Shown piece by piece: positions 61,101 through 64,000 of a stretch of 64,000 nucleotides of DNA (the first letter of the stretch is position 1; every line of letters begins with the position of its first letter). This DNA is from Carya illinoinensis (taxonomy: Eukaryota > Streptophyta > Magnoliopsida > Fagales > Juglandaceae). Position numbers and translations under genes: made by a program. The stretch spans positions 11,837,501 through 11,901,500 of the forward strand of contig NC_056758.1 in NCBI RefSeq assembly GCF_018687715.1, written 5' to 3'. The notes below the pieces were generated by a model. The model had not been told where the DNA came from. It searched no databases and was given only the letters and a program-made list of their open reading frames with translations.

Positions 61101-63730
61101 AAATTATCTTCCCTCAGTTATTTAAAAGCTTTCAATGGTAGGATACCACAACCATAATCAATATTACATTTACAGTTCTACGCAAAACCACTGGTAGATA
61201 CAATTAAAAATATCTGAAATTCCACGAGAAAATGTTTGTATATTTGTTGATCAAGACATTTTACAGAATAGTAACGCTCGCCCTAAGTTAAGCGACAACT
61301 TTTTGATTTGTAATATTTGAAGGGAAGTGTAGAAAAAAATATCATAAAGAAAGCACCAACATATGATACAACAGAGAACAGACTAGGCCAGATATAGGAC
61401 ATGAAAGATAGTGTAATGCCAGCATATAAGAGGCAAAAATTCAACTAAAGATCCTAATTAAATTCCCCAAAGATGAGGCAATGGAAATTTAAAAAGGTTT
61501 ATAAAGACCCCAAGCCCCACCCTCGCCCCCTCCAAAAAAAAAAGAAAAAAAAAGTGGTTGTACAGGAACAAAACAACATCATTGAATAAAGTTGAATAAA
61601 CCTTTGTGTGCGGCCAAAGTTGGTCAAGAGAGACATGCATTGTGCAACCCTCTTTACTTGATTCCCACTCAACAACAAAGCGGGCTAAGACCCCTGAACC
61701 AAAACTAAACCACAAGCTCATTAATCCAACGGCCTCAATTCTAAATGCCCGTCTCATCTGCTCTGATAACTTATCAGCGGTCCCAGGAACACCTCTGATT
61801 CCAGTTGGTGCTTTAACATTAGAATTTGTACAACACTCTTCTAGCTTCTCATCTGCTCGTACTCCAAGCAGCTTCTGCATGCCAAGGGCAAACAGTCTTG
61901 CATTGGAGAGCCTTTGGATATCAGCCACTAGTTTCTTTATACTATTAGCCTTAACAGATCGATAACTCAGAACAACACCATCTGGATCATATCGAATATG
62001 AGAATCTATATCAGATGTATTGGCTATGCGAATGCCAGAACCCCATGGTGTACTACTGCTTCCTTTTTGAAGGTCCCATAAATCCATGAAGTGCTGATCA
62101 TTAATTTTCACATCCCAATACATGCTTCCTAGTCTGCCAAGCCGCAAGCATATGTGTTGTCACAAATCTCCTCTAGCAAATGGAAGCCGGAACCATATAC
62201 TTGAGGATGCATTTCTTAACCCTACTTCAACATATGGGATATGTAATGCCTCCATCTGGCTAGTTAATCTGGTGTGCTTGATGCAGAGTGAACAGTGTCT
62301 AAGCAGATAAAGAAGAGCTGAAATATAAATGCCGGAAGGTGCATTAACTTTATTTGCTTCAACTATAAGCTTCCCATAACTATATCTTTCAGTTTTAGTC
62401 ACCATCTTTGTTGATATGGGTGCTTGTGCTGAAGGCTATAGAGCAGAAACAGATTCTGTGATTTTCCTTTTCTTACAAAATCCTGAAGCTGCCTCTAGAC
62501 CTTAAAGCGATGGGATCAAACTCAAAATATTTGAATCTGTACAGTCTCAGGGATTTCTATCATGCTTGGGAACAAGATCTTGACTAGGACTTTGAATTGC
62601 AGATTCTGGTGGATGGGCTGAAAAGAGTCCAATTTCAAGTAAAATATTGATATCTAAAAAACAGAATTGAACTCAAAATGAAAGAAGGCATATATCCCAT
62701 TTCATATGGAGAAAGAATCTTACATACGGGAGTAGTGGTACATGAGCTCGATCCAGCAACTCTGTGAAATCCAGCAAAAGGCCTGGAAGGGGAACTTTGA
62801 AGTCCATTAGTTTTTACACCTGGTACAGTGATTTGAGGGGAAGTGGTTTGCGGATGAGATAACAATAAAGCTGAACAGCTCCCATATGTATCCTTTGAAT
62901 TATCACTTATCAATCTGGGTTGATCATCATCCATTGTGGTACATGAACCAACCTCAATCAAATGTCCAGATCTAAGAGATGCCAAATCCTGCTCAGATTT
63001 AGAGGCTGATAGTTTTTCCATAGTTGTGCTCCTTCTTGTACCAGAAGAGAGCGAACCGACTGATTTGGATAGTTAAGGACCCTTCAAATTGCTCGAGGAA
63101 TGCAAAGAACCAATATAATGGGTGTCCATACTAGAAACTTTTGCAACGTTATTTATCTGTGATATCTGCATACCTGTGTCCCACTTAGGAGAGGGGGTTG
63201 CAGCCTTCATGGCATAAAGATTCATTGGAGGAGATCCAAAATAAGAAGCAGGGGATGTACTATATGAAGAGATATTTTTAACAGAGAATATAATTGTGGA
63301 TGGCCCTTTCTCATGTCCAAAAACTTCATCAACAACAGATGAAAAACAACGAGGACATCCTGATAACTGCATTGAACTCTCAAGGCCAATTTCCGGAAGA
63401 ATCCCTTGTTCAGAACCACCGTTAGAACCTGCAGCACTAGGCATAAAGGAAAGCAACTTTCCCCAGTTAAGTAGGCTCATATTCATTTCATCCTCAAGAA
63501 TCTGCATTTGGCCAATGTCTATTTTTTTACATGCATCACATGGTTTAGGTTGTTAGAAGAATGGGCTTTTCCAGATGGATCTGACTGAGTCTCTAACAAT
63601 TTGAACAGGGGTTTAAACTCCTTATCAAGTAGCATCAGCAGAAAATATGAGCTCCCACAGTCTGGAAACCCCATCAGCAACATTGATGAACCATGGGTAC
63701 TTTAACTGCAGCAAAACCATGATCATACAC
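58114..63730 (-). pseudogene. MED14: MED14 (STRUWWELPETER) pseudogene, C-terminal exons
   Basis: Minus-strand exons match the C-terminal half of plant Mediator subunit 14, the scaffold of the Mediator co-activator in the nucleus. Exon 63730-62724 has YDHGFAAVKVP, SFMPSAAGSNGGSE, SPKWDTGMQISQINNVAKVSS and KLSASKSEQDLASLRS. Exon 62618-61602 has KKRKITESVSAL, YSYGKLIVEANK, SMYWDVKINDQHFMDLWDLQK and VADIQRLSNARLFALGM. Exon 60893-59811 has LEDFINGAEVASLLDCIRLT, AAGRGGPGIVQSSLLPIDVSV and IIGLGDDGGYGGGWVPLVALKK. The last coding part, 58933-58114, has EICDYFSPRVASEPYDAS, REFLKLIAW, SHGGQACWFRVDDWEKCKQR and QRTLHLCLQGLRDG. Disabling changes: stops at 63073, 62547, 62512, 62436, 62160, 60429, 59834 and 58852; frameshifts near 60150 and 58440; a 20-bp duplication at about 58609-58648. 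Introns are kept, so it is a duplicated gene, not a processed copy. Upstream exons would lie beyond the window. Confidence 0.92.
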
Positions 63731-63884
63731 CTGCAAAAACCAAAAGTTGCTGCCTTGAGGACACTAACTGAAGCCACGCGTTTGAATACCAATCGCTAGT
63801 CTAAAATCAAACGATATTAATTTTTCTTCTCCAAAAGGAAAGTAATGAGAACAACTATTTACCTCAAGGCCTAAAAACCAAGGT

Positions 63885-64000
63885 TTTAAAAACCGTTCCG
63901 TTCCGGCCGGAATGGCCGGAATTTTTCGTGCCGGAACAGTGACCGGAACCGGATAGGTGTCTATTCCGTTCCGGGTCAAATTCCGGCCGTTCCGGTCAAT
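63885..64000. mobile_element. CCGG-rich transposon terminus at right edge
   Basis: 'aaccaaggttttaaaaaccgttccgttccggccggaatggccggaat...ccggaacc' is a dense, self-complementary repeat of the type found at termini of plant hAT-like elements. It lies in the MED14 relic's upstream intron and is cut by the window edge. Confidence 0.45.

Overview
The window looks like a repeat-dense stretch of a woody eudicot nuclear genome. The evidence is spliced genes with GT-AG introns, a plant group C bZIP gene, a plant PLS-class PPR gene, a MED14 (STRUWWELPETER) relic, and Ty1/copia, Ty3/gypsy, hAT, SINE, LINE and MITE sequence throughout. The SINE in the bZIP intron and the 'cgtttggat...' MITE family remind me of repeats common in Fagales (walnut, oak and relatives). 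That is recollection, not proof.

Layout. 1-7.5 kb: minus-strand Ty3/gypsy (Athila/Tat-type) gag, a tRNA-Asp primer binding site and its LTR with an internal 51-bp GCTCGAGC array, followed by LTR-like non-coding sequence with tandem repeats. 7.5-12.2 kb: a FAR1/FRS-like fragment, retroposon-like sequence, a decayed copia pol and a LINE ORF2 3' end. 12.2-21 kb: a decayed Tat-lineage gypsy element in minus orientation (pol, tandemly repeated 3' region, and an oppositely oriented extra ORF), cut by a hAT-like insertion. 21-24 kb: intergenic sequence with DNA-transposon relics. 24.1-26.7 kb: a young copia element with 219-bp alignable LTRs and a deleted 5' half. 26.7-33.5 kb: mostly non-coding, with two MITEs and a NAM-associated-domain pseudogene. 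33.5-39.5 kb: a nearly complete young copia element whose integrase is split by a 1342-bp solo LTR. 40.2-40.8 kb: a small hAT element with a perfect 8-bp target duplication. 43.5-50.3 kb: an apparently intact six-exon group C bZIP gene whose introns hold a SINE, a truncated LINE, a 172-bp TRIM-like solo LTR and a 21-bp micro-retroposon. 52.4-54.4 kb: an intact single-exon PPR gene (E/E+ class). 55.0-57.4 kb: an internally deleted hAT element with a BED-finger ORF. 58.1-63.7 kb: an intron-containing MED14 pseudogene on the minus strand, running toward the right edge.

Only the bZIP and PPR genes look like functional host genes. Nothing suggests they are co-regulated. The rest is transposable elements and decayed duplicates, and the insertions are clear enough to order several events: host sequence, then the copia element at 33.5-39.5 kb, then the solo LTR inside it. 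I did not find a convincing new multi-gene system. The most unusual signals are insertion scars with exact target duplications, a BED-only hAT derivative, a copia derivative whose LTR now supplies an ATG for a truncated pol frame, and a recurrent pattern of TAG stops where glutamine is expected.
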